Source of the DNA: Prunus persica
Taxonomy: Eukaryota > Streptophyta > Magnoliopsida > Rosales > Rosaceae
Assembly (NCBI RefSeq): GCF_000346465.2
Contig: NC_034016.1
Location: forward strand, 13,966,969-14,030,968
Reading direction: 5' to 3'
Length of the DNA: 64,000 nucleotides
Part shown: positions 1-9,984 of the stretch, one piece after another
Layout: the number at the start of each line of letters is the position of its first letter
How positions within the stretch are numbered: the stretch's first letter is position 1
The notes under the pieces: model-generated
What the model was told of the DNA's origin: nothing
The model's database searches: none
The model's input: only the letters and a program-made list of their open reading frames with translations
Program-made: the position numbers and the translations under genes

Positions 1-926
1 AATTTGTGCCTTAATAGACTTTTCAATTTAATTAATGCAATATTATGGAAAAAATAAAAATTATGAAAACATGTGAAGAAAGTCTATGTATTTATTATTT
101 GAAAAGAAAAAGTGTAGGTTTTTATCATTTTCAATGTAGTTTCTGTTCTTCTAAGGCAAAATTAAATGTTTTGAAGAGCCAAGGTGAACTTTTAGTCTTG
201 AAGAGAGAAAATGAAGTTGCAACTTTAATGATTGAATTAGATGTGGCTCACCTATTTTATAATTCTAAAAGGGCTATTGGAGATGCTCTTAGTATATTGG
301 GACCTAATACTAATTCTATCTTCCCTCTATTTAGCTGTCGTTTCCCCCCCTTTTTTATCCTATCATCTTATGCTCCATCACCTCTTCATCTTCTCCCCAT
401 CTTCTTTTCTTCCAATTTTTTTTATTTGCGACATTATACAAGAGGCGTCCCAAAAACTTCCAATTTTTCATTAGTGCGCTAGTTGTTTTGTTTTTTGTCT
501 TCAGTATCGCACCTCTTTTTTTAGTGGTATTTCCTGCAAATTTTGTAAACTCATTAAATGCATTCTTTTTTTTTATTTGATTTTATATTGGTATTATTGG
601 AAAATTAAACAAACTTTGTTTTACATTCCTATGCAAATCAAAGATGAGAAAGAAAATAAAGTGGTATTTCCTTATTACTTTCCCAGTATTAAAAATATGG
701 GAATGCAATCTTCCATCAAATCTTTTCTGCGAATCAAACGAGACCTAAATTTAGAGGCTCGGAATCTATCTCCCGAGCATTACCCTAAACATAATAGCCT
801 GCAAATATGCTTGTAGGGTTCAGTGTCAAAGACTAGGATTCAAAATTTCGGTCATCCGTTATTTTCAAAACATTATATAGCAATTTATACTGTCATTAAT
901 CAAAATTTTCATCTGCTTTTAATTGG
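1..926. other. Gene-free flank, probable intron of the broken TNL gene
   Basis: I recognise no protein or RNA gene here. The sequence is AT-rich, with C/T-rich runs at about 300-440. The NB-ARC exon of a TNL pseudogene begins just beyond the retrotransposon, at 15467. If the element and one target-site copy are removed, this stretch runs straight into that exon through a TTGGCAG acceptor-like junction. It is therefore most likely the intron between the TIR and NB-ARC exons. No TIR exon is visible in the 926 bases available. Confidence 0.45.
922..926. repeat. Left target-site duplication ATTGG
   Basis: The five bases ATTGG lie directly before the 5' LTR and recur perfectly at 15462-15466, directly after the 3' LTR. 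A 5-bp duplication is what Ty3/Gypsy integrases produce. It shows that the two LTRs belong to one insertion event. Confidence 0.95.
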
Positions 927-2480
927 TGTTTGGACCCAAATTCGGCACACTCAAAACCAAGAGACAAGCCCATGATAAAATTGCCTGCCCAGCCCAAAGA
1001 CTTGAGAAAAATAAAAATAGGATCCAGACAGATTGGGCTTCACGCCAAGAATGTTGAAAACGAAGCTTCAGCCCAAAGAAAGGCCCAAAGAGGAAACTGA
1101 CAAGATGGGCTTCAAAAGATCAGCCCAGGAATTATTGATTAGGTTCAGACCCAAGGGGATCAAAGACACGCCCACGTGATTGTCTCAATATTGAAGAATC
1201 GGCAATTCCAACTAAGTTTAAAATATGAAGGGAACATTTCTGAAACACTGCCGACAGAAGATCAAAAACCCATCTGTGTTCGAGATTTTGATTCAAATCA
1301 GTATACCATCTTCCAAGGAATTCACAGACCACGCTTCCTGAGCTAAAAAGCAGAAAATAGGGAACTGTTCAAAGAAATACAAGAGAGAAGAACCAAACCG
1401 TCATAAAAAGCCCACACAGACAAATGGCATCGGTTGAATTAGAGAAGTGCCACCCAGAAAACCAGGGAAGAGACTGCTTTAGGAGGTGACTGCTTAGAGT
1501 TTGTCTGCCATGACTGATAAAGATCTTGTTTACTTTGTGTTGTAAGAGATCTTTTATGCCGCCTATTATTTTAAAACCACCTCCCCAAAAAAACAGGTCT
1601 CTTATAAAAGACGAAGGCAGGCAAGGAAGCAGAGACATCAATACAACAACATCAAAAACATACACTCAAACTCATCAAACAAATGAGAAGACAGCTTTAG
1701 ATCAGAATTCCAAAGTTCAGACTTAGAAAATAAGTCTTCTGAAAACGAGATCCCCCTCGTTACAAATTTGGTTCAGCAAAAGCCAAGACAAACACAGTTT
1801 GAGTTTTCACAAAATATGAAAACCTCAACAAATTTTACAGCATAGTTCCAGCCTGCTAAATTCTCGAGAATAGCCACTTCTGTCCCTTCAAACTGAAGAA
1901 GTCGCAGTTCTGCCCGCTCAGAAAGTCTCCCAAGGCTTGAAGTAGATTGAAGCTCTGCCAAAATCAAACTTTGGTATCGATTTATAGCTGAAGCCAAGAA
2001 GCTAAAGTTGTGGACAGTACAGTCCAGCATAGACGTGCCCAGTCCAGCCTGGATCAAAAGTTTCTACCCAGGCAGAAATGGGATTTCAGCCATCCTGTTT
2101 GCCCTTCTAGAGTTGATTTCTCCCTGTTTAATTTTGTAAAAGGCAGTTCTGCCTGAAACAGTGCTTTATTATTATCTATTCTGGCCAGAACAACCATTTT
2201 GATACTGAGATAAATTGTGAAAGTCCTCACCAGTCTGAGGCAAGAAAAGAACTTACTTGGGAGATATTCCTCACCCAAATTCACAATCGTTTGTTTTAGA
2301 AGTCAGTAACTTGAGGCGCAAGTTATCCACTCTAAAAATAAGTCTGCTAGAATTTGCATTGCTAGCAGTGGCACGCTCGCACACCAAAGAAAGCTGACTT
2401 GTCGACCAACAAGTGGTCTCCAAGCCAGTGGGGAACTTCACCCTTCCACATAAGGAGTTAACCGCGAAAACGGGTGAACA
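927..2480 (+). repeat. 5' LTR
   Basis: Direct repeat of 13908-15461, starting TGTTTGGACCC and ending GGGTGAACA (TG...CA termini). It carries the element's promoter (TATA at about 1602) and is followed immediately by the primer-binding site. It is long for a plant LTR, which is common in Tat elements. Confidence 0.95.
1602..1610 (+). promoter_or_regulatory. LTR TATA box
   Basis: TTATAAAAG lies mid-LTR, followed about 30 bases on by an A/C-rich stretch suited to transcription start. The identical motif is in the 3' LTR at about 14583-14591. Probable start of the genomic RNA; inferred from position and consensus only. Confidence 0.6.
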
Positions 2481-2481
2481 A

Positions 2482-2500
2482 TTTGGCACGCCCGGTGGGA
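2482..2500 (+). other. Primer-binding site
   Basis: The bases just after the 5' LTR (TTTGGCACGCCCGGTGGGA) begin with TGG, the complement of the CCA end of a tRNA, and are GC-rich in AT-rich surroundings. The matching position after the 3' LTR lacks this sequence. I cannot name the tRNA without a search. Confidence 0.8.
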
Positions 2501-2575
2501 TTTCTCAGTATACATATTCTGACAGAATCATCCACAGATTGACAAATACCGGAAGATCTAGTCAGAACACCAGAT

Positions 2576-5500
2576 ATGGAGAAAAACAAGATGGTTCTTA
2601 GGGAAGGCCTCGAGTCAGAAGAAAGTGATGCTAGGCATTCTGCCCACGGCAGTACAGGAAGTAGACGTTCCAGGACTGGCTCCAAAAGGATGAGTCAAAT
2701 AAAGGAGTCAGTACTCCGACAAGAGATCACAGTACAAAGGAGCCAGGACACTCTCGATAACATGACAGCCATGATGCAATGGCAGGTAAACAGACAGTTC
2801 CGGAAGGACCGGGAATCCGCCTTGGCCAGAACCCCAAACCCAGATCCTGTAATCCAGCAGTTGGATCTCCCTTATGGCCCTCCGCCAGGATTAATATGGC
2901 CATACCAGGAAAATCCCCTAGTTGCACAGATGGCTGGAGTGCCCGACCACAGAGAAATTCAGGCTGGTCCGAGGGAAAGAGCCCTTCCTAATCAAGAGTA
3001 TGAGGCCCCAGCCCAACCAGACAACCCTGCACTAGCTCAAAACCAGCCGGAACCTCAGCCCATTCCATATCATGCGCCCCCGCTTGATCAACCTCTGGCA
3101 CTTCTGCCTGAGCCACCGGCAGTATTACCATATAGACCCAGAAGGATGGACCCTAATCCATTCCCTCCACTTGCAAGAGGGAGGAGAGGCCGAGGAGGGA
3201 ACAACCTTTTTGCTAATCATGACAGGAATAGACAGGGGGCAAACTGGAGGAATCATCCAGAAGTCGAAGAGCAGGAAGAACACAGGGAGGGAGTTCCACC
3301 CAGACCACTCAGGGCAGAACCCAGGTTTGATTACGTTCAGCCAGAACAGGGACAAAATTTTCCCCCAGTCAATGCTTTAAATGACGTAGGGGCATTACAA
3401 AGAATGGTCAGAGAGATCATGGAACCCGAGGCTAGAAGAGGGGAAAGGCCTACTTACAGAAAGCCATACCCAGCCTACATCGATCAAATACCATTGTCTC
3501 CGGGTTTCAAAGTGCCAAACTTCACTTTGTTCAACGGGGAAGACCCCCATGCTTCCTCAGTCGAACATATAGGCAGGTTCTCCGTCCAATGCATAGCTAT
3601 AGAAAACAACCCTCTGCTGAAATTAAGGCTTTTTAGCAACTCTCTCTCTGGGCAAACTTTTACCTGGTACACCAGCCTGCCAGCTAACTCTGTTCAAACC
3701 TGGGAACAGATGGAAAATGTCTTCCATGATTACTATTACAGGATTCAGCCAGAAGTCACCATCAGTGATCTAGCTGCCCTCAAGCAGAGTGAAGATGAAC
3801 CGGCGCAAGATTTTATAACAAGGTTCAGAAGGCTCAAGATGAAGTGCCGAATCCCAATGGAAGAAAGACACTTCATCCAGATGGCCCAAGCCGCCCTTAA
3901 AATCTCCCTCAGGAAGAGGTTCGACGGGATATTATTCGGAGATCTGGCAGAACTGGCTGATAAGGCATCCAAATATGAAGAGCTACTCAGGGAAGAGCAG
4001 CAAAGGAGGAACTCCTCCAAAGGAACATACTACAAAACCCCTTCCTCTTCAGTCCACTTGATCGAGGTGGAATCACAAGAAGATACAGAGGAATCAGAGG
4101 AGAAAGAGGTTTCAGTGGCAGAAATAGCAAAGCTAAAACATCCCATTAGTTGCAAGGCCCTCACAAAGCCACCTAAAGACCAAAAGCCGCCACCATTCAC
4201 AGGAGGATTCGTTCCAAACAAACCAACACAAAACAAGGTTTACTCCTTTGATTTAACCAAGGTCGATGCCTTGTTCGACGAAATGCTACTACAGAAGGCA
4301 ATAGAAACGCCTCACAGAATACCGAAGCCAGAAGAACTCAAGGGCAGACAGTATTGCAGGTGGCACAACTCTTGGAATCATTCCACCAATAGTTGTGTTG
4401 TTTTCAGGGACGTGATACAAGAAGGAATAACGGCAGGAAGGCTTAAACTGGCAGAAAAACCACCATTGGTCATAACGGATCCTTTTCCTCAACCTCAAGT
4501 CAATATGGTCAACTTAAATTGGCCAGAACAGAGGAAAACCCAGCCAATCACAGATGCCGGTTGCAGCAGAGGCAGAAGTATCATAAGAGAGACCAGTCAA
4601 ATACCAAGAGCGACCATCTCGGCTGGGGTAGTGCTCTGCAGTAGGTGCAAATGTGAAACAGAACTAGAGGTGGTTCTAGACAAACAAAATCGGCCCACAC
4701 CTAGTGTCTTTGACAGGATTGGAACCTCATCCCAAGACAAAACGAGGCAGAAGAGCTGTCTTAAACCTACACAGTACAGCGAGAGGAAGATGGAGCAGCC
4801 CAGAAAGGGAATACCAGTCAAGGCACCCGGGAACGAAAAACCCTTGGCAACAATCATAGAAGGAAGATGGTATTCCGTAGGAAGAAGTGGTAGACCAACT
4901 CTGGAGCTGACCAGAACTCAGAAAAGGAGAATCCAGAGGCAATACTGCACATATCTTAAGAGCCAGGATAATGCGCAGGTGCGTTCACAACCCAGTCCTG
5001 CCAGGAAAGGAAGAAATCCTGAAACACTTCCCCAGACAGAACAGAAAGCTTGCCAGTCAGGAGAATTGCTGAAAACAGAACCACCAGCCAAGTCTTCTAT
5101 CCATGTAGCCTCGTCGTCCAGCAGCTGTCCTGACACCACGCAGGTACCAGAGAAATCCAAGTCCACCCCGACACAAGGAGAAGACGACTACGCTGAGGAA
5201 TATGAAGAAGAGCAGTTAGACTATGAACCTTCTGCAGATGATCAGAAAGAGCCCCTCGAAGTAACAGAACAGGATGACTGGACGGAAGAATATGGGGAAG
5301 AATTAATGGAATTTGGTGAGGAATTAGACCCAGAAACAGAAGCTTTTGGCGCAGAACTAGAAGACCTCCTACAGGGTGATCTAGGAATTAACATGGTATT
5401 CATCCTACCAGGTGAGTTCAGGGCTGCTGAAGGGCAAAAAAGCACTCTGGAAGGGGACGTTTTCTCCCAGGAGAGTTTTGAGTGTAGGTTGGCAGAAGCA

Positions 5501-6193
5501 GAGGAGCCGCCAGAATCACAAGCAGACGACCCTAGGACAGGCAGAACAGCCAACAAACCAACTACAGAGCAGCCTTGGTTTACCAAGCCAACCAAAGAAA
5601 TGGCAAATCACCTCAGACCTTTGTTTATAACGGCAAATCTTGGTGGTATTCCTATTTCCAAGATCATGGTAGATGGAGGTGCAGCCATTAATCTATTACC
5701 CCACAGAATGTTGACCAGGTTAGACAGAACAGAGAAAGATCTGATTCCAACACGGTTGACCGTCACCAACTTCGCTGGGGGCATCACCAAAATACACGGC
5801 ATCTTAGATGTAGATGTCGTAGTCGGAAGCAAAGAGTTGAAAATAGCATTCTTTGTTATAGACACTACCTCCACCACCTACAATGCACTGCTCGGCAGGG
5901 ATTGGATTCACCAGAGTCTTTGTATCCCTTCCACCCTCCACCAGCAGTTAGCACTATGGAATGAAGAAGGCTGCATGGAGATTATAGAGGCCGATCCACG
6001 GCCATTCCTGCCCTCTGCCATGTGCTTTGAAGCAAGGTATTATCATGATGACCTCGGTCCCTACACTTTCCTTGGAGTCAATCAGAACGGCCGCCCCCAT
6101 GGTGTCACGGCCCAAAGACTCATTGAAGAAGGCTTAGCCAGTTCTCTAGAGGACTGGAATAGACCTTTTTGTGCTGAACTTCCAGAACTCTGA
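2576..6193 (+). CDS. gag: Gag-protease polyprotein of the retrotransposon
   Basis: 1,205 codons from the first ATG after the primer-binding site. The N-terminal 270 residues are polar and proline-rich. Around residues 340-440 is the retrotransposon Gag capsid domain, including the stretch TFTWYTSLP and a following W-x-F pattern. Near residue 590 is a Cys/His motif (CRWHNSWNHSTNSC) typical of Tat Gag. A strongly acidic linker follows (about 870-940). The C-terminal 190 residues are an aspartic protease with active-site motif VDGGAAINLLP and the flap/second-loop motif LLGRDWI. The frame is open throughout. It ends in TGA at 6191-6193, which overlaps the ATG opening the pol frame. The product would form the virus-like particle and mature it. 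Copy intact by eye. Confidence 0.93.
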   Translation: MEKNKMVLREGLESEESDARHSAHGSTGSRRSRTGSKRMSQIKESVLRQEITVQRSQDTLDNMTAMMQWQVNRQFRKDRESALARTPNPDPVIQQLDLPYGPPPGLIWPYQENPLVAQMAGVPDHREIQAGPRERALPNQEYEAPAQPDNPALAQNQPEPQPIPYHAPPLDQPLALLPEPPAVLPYRPRRMDPNPFPPLARGRRGRGGNNLFANHDRNRQGANWRNHPEVEEQEEHREGVPPRPLRAEPRFDYVQPEQGQNFPPVNALNDVGALQRMVREIMEPEARRGERPTYRKPYPAYIDQIPLSPGFKVPNFTLFNGEDPHASSVEHIGRFSVQCIAIENNPLLKLRLFSNSLSGQTFTWYTSLPANSVQTWEQMENVFHDYYYRIQPEVTISDLAALKQSEDEPAQDFITRFRRLKMKCRIPMEERHFIQMAQAALKISLRKRFDGILFGDLAELADKASKYEELLREEQQRRNSSKGTYYKTPSSSVHLIEVESQEDTEESEEKEVSVAEIAKLKHPISCKALTKPPKDQKPPPFTGGFVPNKPTQNKVYSFDLTKVDALFDEMLLQKAIETPHRIPKPEELKGRQYCRWHNSWNHSTNSCVVFRDVIQEGITAGRLKLAEKPPLVITDPFPQPQVNMVNLNWPEQRKTQPITDAGCSRGRSIIRETSQIPRATISAGVVLCSRCKCETELEVVLDKQNRPTPSVFDRIGTSSQDKTRQKSCLKPTQYSERKMEQPRKGIPVKAPGNEKPLATIIEGRWYSVGRSGRPTLELTRTQKRRIQRQYCTYLKSQDNAQVRSQPSPARKGRNPETLPQTEQKACQSGELLKTEPPAKSSIHVASSSSSCPDTTQVPEKSKSTPTQGEDDYAEEYEEEQLDYEPSADDQKEPLEVTEQDDWTEEYGEELMEFGEELDPETEAFGAELEDLLQGDLGINMVFILPGEFRAAEGQKSTLEGDVFSQESFECRLAEAEEPPESQADDPRTGRTANKPTTEQPWFTKPTKEMANHLRPLFITANLGGIPISKIMVDGGAAINLLPHRMLTRLDRTEKDLIPTRLTVTNFAGGITKIHGILDVDVVVGSKELKIAFFVIDTTSTTYNALLGRDWIHQSLCIPSTLHQQLALWNEEGCMEIIEADPRPFLPSAMCFEARYYHDDLGPYTFLGVNQNGRPHGVTAQRLIEEGLASSLEDWNRPFCAELPEL

Positions 6194-9100
6194 TGTTTAG
6201 TCCCAATCAACCGGATAAGGATCGAGCTGCAACAATCCGATCCATCACAAAAAGATTGTTGACATACTGGGAAGAAATGAGGCTTTTCATACAGAATCCA
6301 GCCATCAATATGGCAGAATTCACCCATGAAAGCACAAAAGAACAAGAGGAGGAAATTTTATAGGAGGAAGTATTAGATTTTGCACCAGCAGCACTAGATG
6401 ACTCCCTGCCAGAAGTAGAGGACCCTCTACAGGAGATAAACTTAGGGACAGAAGAAGATCCAAGGCCTACTTTCATCAGTACACTGTTAAAAGAACCACT
6501 CAAGGCTGAACTCACGGTACTTTTGCAGGAGTTCAGAGATTGTTTTGCCTGGCATTATCACGAAATGCCAGGATTGGACAGGCAGTTAGTGGAGCACAAG
6601 CTGCCAATTAAAGATGGCTACCTTCCAGTCAAACAGGCCAGAAGAAGAATGTCTATGGACACAGAACTAAAGGTCAAAGAAGAGATAGAAAGGTTGCTCA
6701 AGGCAGGATTCATCAGGCCAGCCGTTTATGCCGATTGGTTAGCAAATATTGTACCTGTTCTCAAAAGAAAAACAGGGGCAGTTAGAATCTGCGTAGATTA
6801 TAGGAATCTGAATGAGGCATCTCCTAAAGACGAATATCCTATGCCAATGGCAGACATGTTAGTGGATGGAGCCGCCCATAACCAGATGCTATCTTTCATG
6901 GACGGCAATGCAGGTTATAACCAGATTATGATGGCAGAACAGGACATCCACAAGACAGCCTTTATGTGTCCAGGACATATAGGAGCTTTCGAATATACTG
7001 TAATGCCTTTCGGTTTGAGAAATGCAGGAGCTACCTACCAAAGGGCAATGAATTCTATTTTTCATGATATGATAGGACATTCTTTGGAAGTATACATAGA
7101 TGACGTGGTGATTAAATCCCCTGAGGAAGGAAATCACGTAGCAAGTCTGAAAAAGGCATTCCTGAGAATGAGGCAGCACAAGCTAAAAATGAACCCCAAA
7201 AAATGTGTTTTTGGAGTCCAGGCAGGGAATTTCTTAGGATTCTTGGTCCACCAGAGAGGTATAGAGGTTGACAGAAATAAAGCAAAATCCATCATAGAAG
7301 CTCTACCACCTCGGAACAAGAAAGAACTTCAAAGTCTCTTAGGAAAAATCAATTTTCTAAGGAGATTCATATCTAATTCTGCAGGAAAAATCCAACCCTT
7401 TTCTCCCCTGTTAAGACTAAAGCAGGAACAGACATTCAAATGGGAAGAACAGCACCAACAGGCTTTCCAGGAAATAAAGCATTACCTCTCAAATCCGCCA
7501 GTTCTGTCCCCACCGAAAAGGGGCAGACCCCTCAAGCTTTATGTATCTGCATCAGAAGTATCCATTGGAAGTCTGCTAGTTCAAGATAACAAAGAAGGGA
7601 AAGAACAGGCAGTCTACTATCTAAGCAGAACATTGACAGAAGTGGAAAGAAGGTATTCCGCGATAGAAAGGCTTTGCCTGGCCTTATATTTCACTGCAGT
7701 AAAGCTCAGACACTACATGCTGCCACACACTATTTACATCATTGCCAAAACAGACTTAATCAAATACATGCTAACGAGACCAATGCTGAGGGGCAGAATT
7801 GGGAAGTGGACTTTGGCTTTGACAAAATTCACCTTCAGATATGTTCCCCAAAAAGCTGTCAAAGGGCGAGCTGTGGCAGACTTTTTGGCAGATCACCCGG
7901 GAGAGGAAATTGAAAACATGGATTCTTTGGACATAGCAAATGCAGATCTGTTAACTAGAACTCATGTTTGCCTTAACAATCCAATCTACTCGATTCATCT
8001 CACACCTTGGAAATTATATTTTGATGGATCGAAGACAGACAAGGCTTCAGGAGCAGGGATTGTTCTGGAAGAACCATTGGGGGTCAGGCATTGCTATTCT
8101 TTCCAGCTAGATTTCCAATGCACCAACAACAGGGCCGAATATGAGGCTTTGATTATAGGGCTCGAAATATTGGTAGAATTAGGAGTCCAGTCCGTGGAAA
8201 TCTTGGGAGATTCCATGCTTGTCCTAAAACAGATTGCTGGAGAGTATAAGTGTCTGAATCCCTCTCTGGCTGTATATCTAGTGGCAGCTAGAAATCTGCT
8301 AACAGAATTTAGAGAAGCTACTTGGGAGCACATCCCGAGGGAGAAGAACTTCGCAGCCAATGAACTGGCTCAGGTAGCATCAGGCATACAAATGCCTGAA
8401 GACTGCGTCCAGAGGATCATCAAGGTAGGAAGGAAAAGTCTACCGTCAGTTCTGACTAGAGGAATGGAGATAGAAGTCAATTCTGCCTTGATTACTAAAA
8501 ACGATTGGAGGGAACCTATCATGACTTACTTGCAGTACCCCACTCTACCCTCTGAGAAGAAAGTCAGAATCATGGCTACAAACTATCTCATGTGGAATGA
8601 AGATTTGGTCCGAAAAAGTAAGGATGAGGTGCTATTAAGGTGCCTCGGAAAGACAGAATATATGAAAGTCATGGGAGAAACCCATGAAGGGGTCTGTGGG
8701 GCTCACCAAGGAGGAAGAAAGATGTGCTGGTTGATTAGAAGGTATGGCTACTTCTGGCCAACCATGTTGAAGGATTGCATCAACTATTCCAAGGGATGTG
8801 AAGCTTGTCAAAGACACGGCCCAATCCAGCGGGCTCCTTCAGTCCCCATGAATCCAGTAGTGAAACCATGGCCTTTTAGGGGATGGTCAATGGATCTCAT
8901 TGGCAAAATCTATCCAGCCAGCAGCCAGCAGCATTGTTTTATCATTGTTGCTACAGACTATTTCACCAAATGGGTAGAAGCCAAGCCAATCAAAACCACA
9001 ACTTCTCAAGTGATCATCACCTTTATAGAAGAACAGATCATACAGAGATTCGGCATTCCAGAATCGATCACAACTGATAGGGGTTCTTCTTTCATATCTA

Positions 9101-9801
9101 GGGATATGCTAGATATGGCAGAAACATTCAAATTCAAGTTGCTTCAATCTACCCCCTATTATGCTCAAGCTAATGGACAGGCAGAATCAAGTAACAAGGT
9201 GATTATCAATATCATCAGAAAAATGCTGGAGAAGAATCCGAAGCAATGGCATGAGAAGTTGTCAGAAACTTTGTGGGCATACAGAACTTCAAAAAGAGAA
9301 GCAACCGGCATGACTCCCTATGCTCTGACCTACGGCCATGATGCAATTCTGCCCATGGAGATAGCAGTCCAGTCTCTTAGAATTGCTCACCAGCACGATC
9401 TCACAGGAGAAGATTACTCTCAAGCCATGCTACTTGAATTAGAAGGATTGGATGCAAGCAGGATTGACACCCTCAACAAACTCTTGGCAGGAAAACAGGC
9501 TGTGTCAAGGGCATACAACAAAAGAGTCAGAGATAAGAGTTTTGAAGAGGGGGAAATAGTCTGGAAGGCAATTCTGCCCCTTGGAACACACATAGCTGGA
9601 TATGGAAAATGGTCACCTACATGGGAAGGCCCTTTTATAATTAACCAAATCCTCGGAATGGGGGCATACAAGTTGCAGGACCGAGATGGAGTTGTTCATT
9701 TTGCCCCAATCAATGGTAAATGGTTAAAGAAGTTCTATCCAACCATGTGGGATTCACAGGCTGTACAAACGGATCCTGGGATAGAAGAGGAACAAGATTG
9801 A
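6193..9801 (+). CDS. pol: Pol polyprotein (RT, two RNase H domains, integrase), one in-frame TAG
   Basis: The frame opens with an ATG that shares a base with the gag-protease stop (TGATG). It runs to TGA at 9799-9801, broken only by TAG at 6361-6363; from there 1,146 codons are open. Order: reverse transcriptase with catalytic YIDD at 7091-7102; classical Ty3 RNase H (about 7530-7900); a second, archaeal-type RNase H starting at YFDGS (about 8020) with the NNRAEYEAL helix; then integrase with an HHCC zinc region (about 8680-8810), the core motifs MDLIG, TTDRGSSF and the QANGQAES region holding the catalytic Glu, and a C-terminal DNA-binding part. Two RNase H domains place it in the Tat lineage. 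The TAG lies in a poorly conserved acidic linker before RT. It could be a mutation, or could be read through or bypassed by re-initiation. Confidence 0.92.
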
Positions 9802-9984
9802 CCCTTTTGTTTCTTGAAAAGGAATCTTGTTTAGATTTGTTTTTACTTTAAAGTTGTCCAGCTTTTACTTTCACAACCATGTCCGGTCATTGCATCAAGA
9901 ATAAAAAGCAGTAAAAATGCTTTGAAAGCTTATATAAAAATAGCCGCCTTCGCGGCAAATTATTCAAACAAAAGAAAGAAGAAG

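Noticed and set aside
45..482. 145-codon frame at the window start
   Set aside because: No domain recognised, low-complexity end, and it lies in what is probably a TNL intron.
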